Assembly: GCF_019599545.1 (NCBI RefSeq)
Contig: NZ_JAIEZV010000004.1
Location: forward strand, 310,001-374,000
Direction of reading: 5' to 3'
Length of the DNA: 64,000 nucleotides
Source: Halobacillus sp. Nhm2S1
GTDB taxonomy: Bacteria; Bacillota; Bacilli; Bacillales; Halobacillaceae
Part shown: piece after piece, positions 42,309-51,480 of the stretch
Layout: each line of letters starts with the position of its first letter
Numbering within the stretch: the stretch's first letter is position 1
The notes under the pieces: model-generated
What the model was told of the DNA's origin: nothing
Databases searched by the model: none
The model's input: the letters and a program-made list of their open reading frames with translations, nothing else
Program-made: the position numbers and the translations under genes

Positions 42309-42540
42309 TTAGGAGCTTTAGTGCTTTTATTAGCAGGTTTTGCACCTATATTAGCAGGTTCATCGAATATATTAGCAACTTCCAGCATATATTAGCGAGC
42401 TTTCCTATTTTATTAGCAACTCCACCTTATCGGTGACATTAGCCACTTTACCAGTGACTTTGCACCATTTATCGGTCAGTTTCACCAATTTATCAGTGGC
42501 TTCCGCCCATTTATCAGTCCGTTCCGCTATTATATCAGTA
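42309..42540. repeat. 21-bp-period degenerate tandem repeat array
   Basis: Plus-strand TTAG anchors occur at 42309, 42330, 42351, 42372, 42392 and 42413 (21-base steps, once 20). After a 14-base phase shift, TTAT/TTAC anchors follow at 42427, 42448, 42469, 42490, 42511 and about 42532. The array begins within 4 bases of the pbuG stop codon. On the minus strand each unit could read as seven codons (for example TDKWAEA), but stops break the frame, so no protein is called. Confidence 0.85.
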
Positions 42541-42543
42541 TCT

Positions 42544-43878
42544 TTACGCCAGGAAGATAAAATACAGCACAAATATAACAAACAAGAAGTACATAATCGG
42601 ATGAATCTCTTTTCCGCGTCCCTTCAATAGCATCGTAATCGGATAGAAAATGAATCCGATGGCAATCCCCGTCGCAATGCTGTAGGTCATCGGCATTGCA
42701 GCAATCGTAAAGAAGGCAGGAACTGCGATTTCAAACTGATCCCAATCGATATTTTTCAGCGTAGAAGCCATGAGCACTCCAACAATAATCAATGCTGGCG
42801 CTGTCACTTCCGCAGTAACCACAGATAATAGTGGTGAGAAGAACAGAGCCAAAATGAAGAATCCAGCAGTGACCACAGAAGTGAACCCTGTACGTCCACC
42901 CGCTCCAACACCAGCTGTGGACTCAATGTAAGAGGTCGTCGTCGAAGTACCTACAGCTGCACCAACAACTGTTGCCGCCGAATCGGCAAATAATGCACGG
43001 TTGGCACGCGGCAATTTATTATCTTTCATAAAACCAGCTTGCGTCGCTACAGCTACAAGTGTTCCAGCCGTATCGAAAAAGTCGACGAATAAGAACGTTA
43101 AAATGACGACAAGCATCTCAATTGTAAAAATTTCACCGAAATGCGTGAAGGCAGCACCAAAGGTCGGTGCAACGCTAGGAGCTGTGCTTACGATATCTCC
43201 AAAGCCAGCCGGCGGAGCAATCAAACCTGTCACCATTCCTGCGATGGATGTCAGGACCATTCCGTAAAAAATACCGCCTTTCAATCCCATCGCCATCAGC
43301 ATGATACTGACAATGATTCCAAAGATGGAAAGCAACGTCGGCCCTGCCGTCAAGTCTCCCAGTTGTACTAATGTCGCATCACTGTTCTGCACAATCCCGG
43401 AGTTCTGAAAACCGATGAAGGCGATAAACAAGCCGATTCCGGCACCGACCGCGAGCTTTAAGTTTGCAGGAATCGCATCGATGATCATCGTCCGCAGACC
43501 TGTTACCGTTAACACAATAAAAATAAGTCCTGAAGCCAAAACGCCTGCGAGCGCTGTTTCCCACGGAATTCCGAAACCTAAAACGACCGTGTAGGCGAAA
43601 AATGCGTTCAAGCCCATGCCCGGAGCAAGAGCAATCGGATATTTCGCGAACAATCCCATAATCAGTGTACCGACAGCCGCTGCAATCGCCGTTGCTGTGA
43701 ATACAGCTCCTTTATCAATCCTTGTTACACCCTCAGGAAGCTGCTCAATTCCATCAAGTGCAAGGGTAGATGGGTTGACGAACAAAATGTACGCCATCGC
43801 GAGGAAGGTCGTTAAACCTGCCATAAACTCTCTGCGATACGTCGTACCAAACTTTTCAAACTTAAAAAACTTACTCAT
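42544..43878 (-). CDS. pbuG: Guanine/hypoxanthine permease, NCS2 AzgA type
   Basis: Imports hypoxanthine and guanine with protons. The 444-residue membrane protein has about 13-14 helices. MSKFFKFEKFGTTYRREFMAGL is the usual N-terminus, then ALAPGMGLNAFFAYTVVLG, the family motif FVDFFDTAGTLVAVATQAGF, and GTSTTTSYIESTAGVGAGGRTG at the substrate site. A guanine riboswitch and PurR-like box precede it, which supports a purine substrate. In the 180-base leader between the riboswitch terminator and the ATG, GGTACC-type short repeats occur and no gene was seen. A 21-bp tandem array follows the stop. Confidence 0.96.
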   Translation of the reverse strand: MSKFFKFEKFGTTYRREFMAGLTTFLAMAYILFVNPSTLALDGIEQLPEGVTRIDKGAVFTATAIAAAVGTLIMGLFAKYPIALAPGMGLNAFFAYTVVLGFGIPWETALAGVLASGLIFIVLTVTGLRTMIIDAIPANLKLAVGAGIGLFIAFIGFQNSGIVQNSDATLVQLGDLTAGPTLLSIFGIIVSIMLMAMGLKGGIFYGMVLTSIAGMVTGLIAPPAGFGDIVSTAPSVAPTFGAAFTHFGEIFTIEMLVVILTFLFVDFFDTAGTLVAVATQAGFMKDNKLPRANRALFADSAATVVGAAVGTSTTTSYIESTAGVGAGGRTGFTSVVTAGFFILALFFSPLLSVVTAEVTAPALIIVGVLMASTLKNIDWDQFEIAVPAFFTIAAMPMTYSIATGIAIGFIFYPITMLLKGRGKEIHPIMYFLFVIFVLYFIFLA

Positions 43879-44064
43879 AAACGTTTCCTCCCCTTTTCCC
43901 TCTATTCATCTCACGCCGCCACTTTTTGTACCCGGTTGGTTTTCCCTACCTGGCACCACGTTCACTCCAGTCGGTACCGAGTACACTTTCTCTTTTTTTC
44001 GTACCCAGTACCGTCCGGAGCCTATCCGGTACCAGGTACACATGAAGTATGTCTACCTGGCACC

Positions 44065-44097
44065 AAAAAAAAACACTCTTGGAAGCTCCAAGAGTGT
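44065..44097 (-). terminator. Riboswitch expression-platform terminator before pbuG
   Basis: Minus strand: ACACTCTTGG/CCAAGAGTGT stem (44088-44097 with 44073-44082) and 5-nt loop, then eight or nine T residues. Confidence 0.93.
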
Positions 44098-44161
44098 CTA
44101 CATCTATACGAAGGAAACGGATGAAAGGCGCAACCTATAGAGGTCTCCCTTATCATCTATT

Positions 44162-44237
44162 CACCAACGTAGTCAGACCGATTTACGGTAGTCTGGTAGA
44201 AACTCATGGGCCTTATCCCCAAAATTATACGACGGTG
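44162..44237 (-). ncRNA. Guanine-type purine riboswitch, pbuG
   Basis: Minus-strand aptamer: P1 CACCGTCGTA/TACGTTGGTG (44228-44237 with 44162-44171, one mismatch). The core has GGGGATAAGGCCC, GTTTCTACC, CTACCGTAAAT and GGTCTGACTACG. The specificity base is C (GACTACG), so guanine or hypoxanthine is the ligand. It controls the permease that imports them. Confidence 0.94.
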
Positions 44238-44258
44238 TTGCTTTATTCATTTGTCTCT

Positions 44259-44304
44259 ATCTTACAAGCTTCGACATCGTTCGTCAACCCTGAATCCGAA
44301 CATT
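44259..44304 (-). promoter_or_regulatory. Promoter and PurR-like box of pbuG
   Basis: Minus strand: TTGACG (44282-44287), 17-base spacer, TAAGAT (44259-44264). GAATCCGAACATT on the plus strand (44292-44304) matches the PurBox at 12 of 13 positions and sits just upstream of the -35 hexamer. Confidence 0.78.
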
Positions 44305-44331
44305 ATTATAAAAAATGAACCTAACGTTCGA

Positions 44332-45870
44332 TTATTCCCACTCAATGGTTGCAGGTGGCTTACTCGTTACATCGTACACGACGCGGTTGATGTGGTCGAC
44401 TTCATTTACGATACGAGTAGAAATTTTCTCAAGGACATCCCAAGGAATACGTGCCCAGTCGGATGTCATTCCATCAATGGATGTCACCGCACGGATCCCG
44501 ATGGTGTAATCGTACGTACGCTCATCGCCCATGACCCCTACCGAACGGATATCCGGAAGCACGGTGAAGTACTGCCAGATGTCACGGTCAAGACCTGCTT
44601 TTTTAATTTCATCACGAAGGACATAGTCTGATTCGCGGACGATTTCAAGCTTCTCTTCTGTCACTTCACCAAGCACACGGATGGCAAGACCCGGTCCTGG
44701 GAAAGGCTGGCGCCAAACGATGTGCTCAGGCACACCCAGCTCTGTTCCAAGCGCACGTACTTCATCTTTGAACAATGTGTTAAGAGGCTCGATCAATTCG
44801 AATTGCATGTCCTCAGGGAGGCCACCTACATTGTGGTGAGACTTGATCGTCTGCGCTGTCTCTGTACCACTTTCAATAATATCGGTGTACAACGTTCCTT
44901 GTGCCAGGAAGTCGATTTCCTTCAGTTTTTCTGCTTCATCATCAAAGACATAAATAAATTCATTGCCGATGATTTTACGCTTCTTCTCAGGATCGGATAC
45001 ACCAGCAAGCTTGCTCATGAAACGGTCTTTAGCGTCAATTTTAATAATGTTCATATTAAAGCCGTCTCCAAGGGTGCGCATAACATCATCCGCTTCATTT
45101 TTACGGAGCAGCCCATGATCCACGAAAATACATGTAAGCTGATCACCGATGGCACGGTGAATTAAAGCAGCTACGACAGAAGAATCCACGCCACCACTCA
45201 AGGCACACAACACTTTACGGTCGCCGACTTGTTCACGGATTTTCTCCACTTCCATTTCGACGACATGTTCCATCGTCCAGTCATCGGCCGCCTCACAAAC
45301 ATCGAAAACGAAACTGCGGAGGATGTCATTTCCATACTCGGAATGACGGACTTCCGGGTGGAACTGAACACCGTACATGTGCGCTTCATTGTTACTGATG
45401 GCGGCTACCGGGCAGGACGGGCTTGTCGCATCCACTTGGAAACCTTCCGGAGCTTCGATGACTTTATCACTGTGACTCATCCAAACCGTTTGTTCTCTCG
45501 GTGTTTTAGCAAAAATCACCGGCTCTTTTGCCACGTTAATATCCGCTTTTCCATATTCACGCTCTTTGGCACGTTCAACTTTTCCACCGAAATGATGGGT
45601 CATCAGTTGCATGCCATAACAAATGCCAAGGACTGGAATACCAAGTTCAAAAATCTGCTCGTCACAACGGAAGCTGTCCTCCCCGTAGACGCTGTTCGGC
45701 CCACCGGATAGGATGATCCCACTTGGGTTCATCTTTTTAATCTCTTCTATGCTCATTTTGTGAGAGTGAAGTTCACTATACACACCGAATTCACGGATTC
45801 TTCGTGTGATCAATTGGTTATACTGGCTCCCGAAGTCCAGCACGAGAATCATGCCTTGTACTTGTTCCAT
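44332..45870 (-). CDS. guaA: GMP synthase (glutamine-hydrolysing)
   Basis: Converts XMP to GMP using glutamine ammonia. I set the start at ATG 45870 ([20 protein letters not shown]), since AAGGAG lies 8 bases upstream; the frame from 45879 begins within that site. The 512 residues contain the class I glutaminase (nucleophile in [15 protein letters not shown], His/Glu in [11 protein letters not shown]) and the PP-loop synthetase domain [18 protein letters not shown]. The C-terminal dimerisation part ends [18 protein letters not shown]. Its own guanine riboswitch gives product feedback at the RNA level. Next gene downstream on the strand is the pbuG switch, about 25 bases from the guaA stop to the nearest PurR-like box. 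Confidence 0.97.
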   Translation of the reverse strand: MEQVQGMILVLDFGSQYNQLITRRIREFGVYSELHSHKMSIEEIKKMNPSGIILSGGPNSVYGEDSFRCDEQIFELGIPVLGICYGMQLMTHHFGGKVERAKEREYGKADINVAKEPVIFAKTPREQTVWMSHSDKVIEAPEGFQVDATSPSCPVAAISNNEAHMYGVQFHPEVRHSEYGNDILRSFVFDVCEAADDWTMEHVVEMEVEKIREQVGDRKVLCALSGGVDSSVVAALIHRAIGDQLTCIFVDHGLLRKNEADDVMRTLGDGFNMNIIKIDAKDRFMSKLAGVSDPEKKRKIIGNEFIYVFDDEAEKLKEIDFLAQGTLYTDIIESGTETAQTIKSHHNVGGLPEDMQFELIEPLNTLFKDEVRALGTELGVPEHIVWRQPFPGPGLAIRVLGEVTEEKLEIVRESDYVLRDEIKKAGLDRDIWQYFTVLPDIRSVGVMGDERTYDYTIGIRAVTSIDGMTSDWARIPWDVLEKISTRIVNEVDHINRVVYDVTSKPPATIEWE

Positions 45871-45906
45871 TTGTTCCACTCCTTGATCTATAAACTTTGA
45901 TTTTCA

Positions 45907-45967
45907 TAAAAAAATGGATGGTTCCCCTGCCTCAAATCAACGACGACGAAGGCAGAAATCCATCCAT
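45907..45967 (-). terminator. Riboswitch expression-platform terminator before guaA
   Basis: Minus strand: ATGGATGG/CCATCCAT (45960-45967 with 45914-45921) plus an inner TGCCT/AGGCA stem, followed by seven T residues. Confidence 0.85.
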
Positions 45968-45992
45968 GTACATACATGTCACGTGATTCCCA

Positions 45993-46063
45993 CCTTCATA
46001 GTCAGGGCGTTTACGGTGCCCCGGTAGAGACTCTCGGGCCATATTCCCGAGGATATACGAAGG
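45993..46063 (-). ncRNA. Guanine-type purine riboswitch, guaA
   Basis: Minus-strand aptamer: P1 CCTTCGTA/TATGAAGG (46056-46063 with 45993-46000). The core has GGGAATATGGCCCG, GTCTCTACC, GGCACCGTAAAC and GCCCTGACTATGAAGG. The specificity base is C (GACTATG), the guanine type. Riboswitch control of guaA would be feedback by the pathway's own end product. Confidence 0.95.
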
Positions 46064-46114
46064 AAGAATGCATCTGATAATTTTCATTCATTCTATCAAC
46101 CGCATGAAAAGGAA

Positions 46115-48313
46115 TCAAGACAATGTCTTTTTAATTAAATTTTCCCATAATTCAGTGACTTTAGGCCATTGTGTACTTTGAGCCTCATTCCTGTAGATGA
46201 CACGTTCATAATGGTTGGTCAACCGGCGCATGTCATTCGACTGGTAATGCCGATCAACCGATAGTGCAAACTCACGTAAAGTCTGTTCCGGCTTCCGCTT
46301 GAATCCCTTATGATCAAGTACCTTCAATAGGTAATGGTAGGCTTTTTCGTACGTTTCTTCATCTTTGTTGTTCCGGTACTTACGAATGAGCAGCGCTGTC
46401 ATCCAACGGTACCTTGTAAAGTAAAGAATGATCGCTGCCAAAACAATTGCGCTTAACAGTACCCACAACCATGTGGAATTTCGATCGGATGAACCTGCAG
46501 CGCCTGCAGCATCAGAACTTTCTTCTTCTTCCATTTGCTGCGGATTCCCCATTTGGTCTTCTGGTGTTTCACTATCCGGGGCCACTGCTGGATCTTCCCC
46601 TTCTTCTGTTTCCACATCTGTATAGAAGTCCGTGTTGTTCGTGAATCCTTTGGTCGGCTCAAAAGGCACCCAACCGACCTCAGGGAAATAAACCTCTACC
46701 CAGGAGTGGGCGTTCCCGCTTGTGACTTGATATACATTTTGTAAATCATCACTAAGATCGGTATCCCGTGTGTCTATGCGCTCTCCCCCAGTAAAGCCTT
46801 TCACCCAGCGGGCTGGAATTCCTTCAGATCGAAGCATGACGACCATCGATGTTGAAAAGTTATCACAATAACCGAGCTGGGACTCGAACAAGAACTGATC
46901 CACATAGTCTTCATTTTCGTCTGGAACGGGAACGTCAGTCGTTGAGTATTCAAAGCCATTGGAAGAAAAGTAAGACTCGATCGCTTTGGCACGATCATAT
47001 CGGTTGTCTTCTGCCTCGACAATTTGACCCGCCAGGTTTCTTACACGATTCGGCAAACCATCTGGAAGCTGAAGATACTGATCACGTATTTCTTGAGGAT
47101 CGTCATCTCCCGCTTCACGTAATTGGTCGTATTCAAAAGATGGGTACTCATAATTGGCGATGAACTCATTCACCTTCGCCGGCGATTCCCCTTTTAGCGT
47201 GTCCATCTCCCCCGTGTTCTCGTGGACACGAAGTTCATAGTCGTTTGGGAACCTGACGAGGGAAGATAATCCATAGGGATAGACCAACTTCCGAAAAGAG
47301 GCCTGGCGTGACATTTCAATCATGACCGTCTGCTCTTCCACTTCTACATTGTCCGTAAACAATTCGTAGGTGATGTTTTGCGGGTCCATGTTGGTCACTG
47401 GATCTTCCAGCGTATCTTCCCACCCTTTTCCTGTGTAGGTATCCTTCGACTCGATGCGCCAATAACGCTCTCCATCAGCGGTCGCACGGAACACTGGGGT
47501 ATCGTCTTGAATGAAAGACCCCCCCAGCCGGCTGTCGTCTTCTCCATACCCGACTTTTTGAACGGTGCGACTGCCACTTCCACCTGGTCCAGCTCCGCCT
47601 GCCGCACTTTCAATATAAGGGACAGGATCCGGCCATTGTGGATCAAGTTTCGGTGAAGCGTAAGCCGCCGCAGAGGAAAATAAAATGATCGAAAGAAGTG
47701 GGAGAGCCCATACTTGCGCTTTTTGCAACCCTTTAAAGGAAATCGATTCTTGATCCATCACTTTTGCAAAACTCGATAACCCGAGTGCGATCATGCCCAG
47801 GATGAACGTTCTGACAATCGCCCATTTACCATCATAAACCGTAAATGTGTCGACGACCGTGACATAGATCAGTGTCAACAAGACAAAAAAGAACATCCGG
47901 CGGGCAACGACGAACCAATAATACAGCAAATAGCTCATCAGCCATAAAAGAATCAAAAACAGTAAACTACGGAAAAGTGGCGTCATCTGCCACCATTCCT
48001 GTGACTGGATCATCTGGATATTGAATAGAATCTGTTCATATAAGACTGAAAACCAGTCACGCGAAAAGATGCGTTCTGCGATATAGAGTCCATCAATGAT
48101 GAAGGCAAGGCCAAGCCCTTTCAAGGGGATGGAGAGATACCACGGCACTTGTATAAAGGACACAAAGAAACAGAACGTCGCATAGATAAGAAACACACGA
48201 ACATCATCGGTATCGGAAATCTGCTCCATCGGCCGCATCCATTCACAGAACAAGAGAAAACCAGTAATATAGAGAATCAGTTTATAGATGAACGATTGTC
48301 GATCTTCCATCAT
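46115..48313 (-). CDS. yebA: Transglutaminase-like membrane protein (YebA)
   Basis: A 732-residue protein with six or seven N-terminal membrane helices (to about residue 205) followed by an extracytoplasmic transglutaminase-like domain and a last membrane helix (STWLWVLLSAIVLAAIILYF at about 625-645) with a cytoplasmic tail. The catalytic Cys-His-Asp region reads QLGYCDNFSTSMVVMLRSEGIPARW, then GNAHSWVEVYFPEVGWVPFEP (catalytic Cys, His and an acidic partner). The domain belongs to the DUF3488/TgpA-type family. It forms an operon with a MoxR ATPase and a DUF58 protein, each overlapping by four bases; the trio is a common chaperone-like membrane complex whose substrate is unknown. Confidence 0.93.
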   Translation of the reverse strand: MMEDRQSFIYKLILYITGFLLFCEWMRPMEQISDTDDVRVFLIYATFCFFVSFIQVPWYLSIPLKGLGLAFIIDGLYIAERIFSRDWFSVLYEQILFNIQMIQSQEWWQMTPLFRSLLFLILLWLMSYLLYYWFVVARRMFFFVLLTLIYVTVVDTFTVYDGKWAIVRTFILGMIALGLSSFAKVMDQESISFKGLQKAQVWALPLLSIILFSSAAAYASPKLDPQWPDPVPYIESAAGGAGPGGSGSRTVQKVGYGEDDSRLGGSFIQDDTPVFRATADGERYWRIESKDTYTGKGWEDTLEDPVTNMDPQNITYELFTDNVEVEEQTVMIEMSRQASFRKLVYPYGLSSLVRFPNDYELRVHENTGEMDTLKGESPAKVNEFIANYEYPSFEYDQLREAGDDDPQEIRDQYLQLPDGLPNRVRNLAGQIVEAEDNRYDRAKAIESYFSSNGFEYSTTDVPVPDENEDYVDQFLFESQLGYCDNFSTSMVVMLRSEGIPARWVKGFTGGERIDTRDTDLSDDLQNVYQVTSGNAHSWVEVYFPEVGWVPFEPTKGFTNNTDFYTDVETEEGEDPAVAPDSETPEDQMGNPQQMEEEESSDAAGAAGSSDRNSTWLWVLLSAIVLAAIILYFTRYRWMTALLIRKYRNNKDEETYEKAYHYLLKVLDHKGFKRKPEQTLREFALSVDRHYQSNDMRRLTNHYERVIYRNEAQSTQWPKVTELWENLIKKTLS

Positions 48314-49575
48314 GTGTTCACCTCGAATTGTTGTTTCGTCAGCTGTTCCTCATTCAATACGTTGACAACGACACCCTGACTTTTCATCTGTTTCACCGCT
48401 TGATGGTCCTGGAACGACATTTGTCCATGAGGACGCACATAGAAAAAGACGACACGCTTGCTCCTTTTTGCGAGTTTACTAATCGCAACCTGGATATCCT
48501 TATCCAAGTGATGACTGACAATCATGAGCATCACACCACTAGGAATCAAGGATTTTTCGCGTTCAAGCTGTTGCGCAAAAGGAATACGCCCGACAGGACG
48601 AATCTTCGCTAAATGCCCTTGCATTTGCTGTTGATGGGCGTGGTCCTGGTGAAAAGGAAAATATTTACGACCATCACCGAGTGACATGAAAGACAAGGGG
48701 GACGACTTCTTATGAAACTCCCTCATTAAAGAAGCCGTGAATTCCACAGCTCCTTCAAAACTCAATTCATTCATAGTCGGATGATAGACCCCATTCAGGA
48801 TCAGCATCATGTCGACGCTTTTTTCCTGTTCGAATTCTTTCGTCATCATCTCATTCTTCTTGGCTGTTGTTTTCCAGTCCACCCAGGCAAAGCGGTCACC
48901 AGGCATGTAATCCCGGACACCTGTTACCATGTTCGTGTTCTTTTCATTCAGCTTGAAAGAAGGGCTTGCCCCCTGTTCAAAACTGTACACCCTGTCCTTC
49001 ATTTTCACAGGTCTGATATAAGGAAAAACAAGCAATTTGCTTTCTTGATGGTACACGTGCTCTTTTTTCACAAAGCCAAAAAAATCACCTGTTTTGATCC
49101 GGAGTGCCTTCAGCTTATGATCTCCGCGTGGGACCTTTTCAAGTTGGTAACGGTAAGTAATGGTTTTACTGAACCAAGGAAACACGACCTTTTTCACTTG
49201 ACGAGGTTCAATAAATCGGTCCGTTTTATCCATATCCTTGTATTTATCCAAGTGCTCGTCCACTCTCTTAAGCGATTCCGGTAAGTGTTCTTCGATAATA
49301 CAATAATAGATGGGAAAAGGAACTTTCCTTTTCAACTTCACTTCGACATCGATGGTTTCACTTCCCATAGCCATCCGTTTGGAAAGATTCCGTTCGATTT
49401 TCCAATTATGAACCGGATAGATGAGGACGGCTGCCATATATAGGAGAAACGGCAAAAAGGCATAAAAGAGAAACCAACTGACAAAACCGCCCTGAAACAT
49501 GGCATAGGAAAAGAGGATAGCGAAAAGGATCGCTACGACAAGGCTTCTAGCGATGATTCCAAGTTTCCGTCTCAT
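48310..49575 (-). CDS. yeaD: DUF58 domain protein (YeaD)
   Basis: A 421-residue protein with two N-terminal membrane helices (residues about 8-50), a beta-rich linker, and the DUF58 domain, whose signature VRDYMPGDRFAWVDWKTTAKKNEMMTKEFEQE is at about 218-248 (shown as VRDYMPGDRFAWVDWK and KNEMMTKEFEQE). DUF58 proteins have a von Willebrand A-like fold and are nearly always paired with MoxR ATPases. It overlaps both neighbours by four bases, so expression is tightly coupled. Confidence 0.92.
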   Translation of the reverse strand: MRRKLGIIARSLVVAILFAILFSYAMFQGGFVSWFLFYAFLPFLLYMAAVLIYPVHNWKIERNLSKRMAMGSETIDVEVKLKRKVPFPIYYCIIEEHLPESLKRVDEHLDKYKDMDKTDRFIEPRQVKKVVFPWFSKTITYRYQLEKVPRGDHKLKALRIKTGDFFGFVKKEHVYHQESKLLVFPYIRPVKMKDRVYSFEQGASPSFKLNEKNTNMVTGVRDYMPGDRFAWVDWKTTAKKNEMMTKEFEQEKSVDMMLILNGVYHPTMNELSFEGAVEFTASLMREFHKKSSPLSFMSLGDGRKYFPFHQDHAHQQQMQGHLAKIRPVGRIPFAQQLEREKSLIPSGVMLMIVSHHLDKDIQVAISKLAKRSKRVVFFYVRPHGQMSFQDHQAVKQMKSQGVVVNVLNEEQLTKQQFEVNT

Positions 49576-50537
49576 TCACTGATGTTCCTCTTCACTGGAA
49601 TGGACGTGGAAGATAGCAGACTGTCAATGATCGACTCAGCCGTCTGTCCTTCAAACCGTGCTTCAGAAGTAAGGATCATACGGTGAGAGAGGACATACGG
49701 AGCCATGAATTGAACATCATCAGGCACAACATAATCGCGGTCGTGAATCAATGCATAAGCCTTGGCCGCCTTCATCAATGCGATGGATCCACGAGGGCTG
49801 ACCCCAAGGTAGACACCGTCATGCGTCCGTGTCCCTGTCACAAGGTCAATGATATATCGGTTCACCGTACGATCGACATAGACCTCCAATACTTCTCTCT
49901 GCAGATCAACGAGCTCTTCCCTTGTAAGCACAGCGGAAATGTCTTCAATCGGGTGGCCGTTCGATGTCCTTGAAAGCATCTCCATTTCCTGTTTCGCTGT
50001 AGGATATCCCATCTTCATTTTTATAAGGAAACGGTCGAGCTGGGCTTCCGGCAATGGATAAGTCCCTTCATACTCAATCGGGTTTTGCGTCGCCATGACG
50101 AAAAATGGATCACTGAGTGGAACGGTATTCCCATCCACCGTAATACTCGTCTCTTCCATCCCTTCCAATAAAGCAGACTGGGTCTTCGGGGATGTACGGT
50201 TGATCTCATCTGCTAAGACGATATTGCCGAGAATCGGACCAGGCCTAAATTCGAATTCCATACTTTTCGGATTATATATTGATACACCCGTCACATCAGA
50301 AGGAAGCAAATCTGGCGTGAACTGGATGCGTTTAAAGTCACAATCCAGAGATTTAGCTAATGTTTTCACAAGCATCGTCTTCCCGACACCCGGAACATCC
50401 TCTAAAAGGACGTGCCCTTTCGCAAGTAACGCGACAAGGCTCAACATCGCTGCCTCTTCCTTCCCGATCATGACCTTCCTCATATTTTTAAGTACTTCCG
50501 ATATTTTCGGTTGATACAAAAATGTCTGCTGAGTCAT
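49572..50537 (-). CDS. yeaC: MoxR family AAA ATPase (YeaC)
   Basis: A 321-residue AAA+ protein. Walker A is EDVPGVGKTMLVKTLAKSLD (about 57-76), Walker B is NIVLADEINRTSPKTQSALL, sensor/arginine regions MATQNPIEYEGTYPLPEAQLDRF and a C-terminal helical domain (VSPRGSIALMKAAKAYALIH). MoxR ATPases are thought to remodel or activate protein complexes; the partners here are the DUF58 and transglutaminase-like proteins. It is the first gene of the operon. The 483-base gap on its upstream side holds an orphan hairpin and a palindrome. Confidence 0.95.
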   Translation of the reverse strand: MTQQTFLYQPKISEVLKNMRKVMIGKEEAAMLSLVALLAKGHVLLEDVPGVGKTMLVKTLAKSLDCDFKRIQFTPDLLPSDVTGVSIYNPKSMEFEFRPGPILGNIVLADEINRTSPKTQSALLEGMEETSITVDGNTVPLSDPFFVMATQNPIEYEGTYPLPEAQLDRFLIKMKMGYPTAKQEMEMLSRTSNGHPIEDISAVLTREELVDLQREVLEVYVDRTVNRYIIDLVTGTRTHDGVYLGVSPRGSIALMKAAKAYALIHDRDYVVPDDVQFMAPYVLSHRMILTSEARFEGQTAESIIDSLLSSTSIPVKRNISE

Positions 50538-50848
50538 TTGGTGTACCCCTTTCTCCCTAAAATACTATTTTTTCTGAAAAATCAAGCTCATTTTAACTAT
50601 ACTATAACGCACGGGCATGAACAAAGGTTGTGAACCATTGGATATTAAAGGAAATCGCGCCGTAACAGGTCTCACCCTTTATAAAAAAATTTGTCGATAG
50701 AAGGAGAATAAAATTCTTAAGAGTCCTTCTGATTTTTCAAAAAATGGTTAACTTCCATGACTTTTTGTGGTATCTTGAATTTGAGCCATCTTAATTAAAG
50801 ATAAAAGAATTCAAAGAGACGAAAGTTTGTATAGGTATAGGTGGCGGG

Positions 50849-50875
50849 AGCCTCAGCGTTGAGCTGAGGCTTTTC
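50849..50875 (+). terminator. Orphan terminator-like hairpin, plus strand
   Basis: GCCTCAGC (50850-50857) pairs with GCTGAGGC (50863-50870) over a 5-nt loop, followed by TTTTC. No plus-strand gene lies upstream in the gap 50538-51020, so it could end an unannotated small RNA. Confidence 0.55.
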
Positions 50876-50933
50876 ATGTGTGTGGGTTTGTGAAAGTATG
50901 AGCAGAAAGTCTGACACCGTCTTAATCGACCGC

Positions 50934-50946
50934 GGTGCCTGGCACC
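50934..50946. repeat. GGTGCCTGGCACC palindrome
   Basis: A 13-base palindrome. Its CCTGGCAC core also occurs in both RNA terminators and in the pbuG leader (43941, 44055). Apart from this and the orphan hairpin, the gap 50538-51020 shows nothing I can support. Confidence 0.4.
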
Positions 50947-51020
50947 TCAAAAATCGGAAAGCACAAACACCCTACTCCACTGAAATCCTTCCTCCAACCA
51001 AAAAAAGCGCAAACTTCCGT

Positions 51021-51386
51021 CTACACTCTCATCGGTAAGACAGCTAACATGAAAACATATTCCTGCCCATTCTTTATATGTACTTTCCTATGTCGCCACT
51101 CCCACAAGACCGTGACCGCACACGCTATGTAAAACTCTTCAGTACCACTCGGATAAGAAAGGACAGAAACCGGATAAGAGAGCAACAGTTCCCCTTGTGT
51201 AATAACCTTTGCACCAATGAAGGCAAAAAGCCATGTAGTAAGAACAGATAAGTAACATTCCATGATTTTATTGTATTCCTTTTTAGCCGTCATCAGCCAA
51301 ATAGCGGCGATTCCGATGACTAAAGAAAGGATTCGTATAACAAAGAGTGGTTGCAGTATCATACGTTCATTCACCCTTGCATTCAT
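51021..51386 (-). CDS. Hypothetical membrane protein, up to 121 aa
   Basis: No family is recognised. The longest frame starts at 51386; an internal ATG at 51362 (MILQPLFVIRILSLVIGIAA) with AAGGGTG about 9 bases upstream is an equally good start. The protein has three or four hydrophobic segments (FVIRILSLVIGIAAIWLM, YLSVLTTWLFAFIGAKVI, EFYIACAVTVLWEW, EYVFMLAVLPMRV) separated by charged loops. It lies alone between the moxR operon and the glycan cluster, preceded by a terminator of the latter. Confidence 0.55.
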   Translation of the reverse strand: MNARVNERMILQPLFVIRILSLVIGIAAIWLMTAKKEYNKIMECYLSVLTTWLFAFIGAKVITQGELLLSYPVSVLSYPSGTEEFYIACAVTVLWEWRHRKVHIKNGQEYVFMLAVLPMRV

Positions 51387-51442
51387 AGTAAAAGCATATT
51401 GTGAAAATATGATAAAAAAAAGTATTTTCTCAACAGGACTAC

Positions 51443-51474
51443 AAAAAAAGCCGATTAGCTCCTAAGCTACGGCC
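51443..51474 (-). terminator. Terminator at the end of the glycan cluster
   Basis: Minus strand: GCCGTAGCT/AGCTA-AT-CGGC stem (51450-51473, AT bulge) with a 4-nt loop, then seven T residues. It probably ends the pse cluster transcript after the decayed cytidylyltransferase gene. Confidence 0.8.
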
Positions 51475-51480
51475 TCTCTA

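Noticed and set aside
42206-42388. 60-aa minus-strand frame in the 21-bp array
   Set aside because: Heptad-like sequence comes from the tandem repeat; the frame is cut by stops further upstream and has no ribosome binding site.
42309-42540. CRISPR array
   Set aside because: Units are contiguous and degenerate without spacers, and no cas genes are present.
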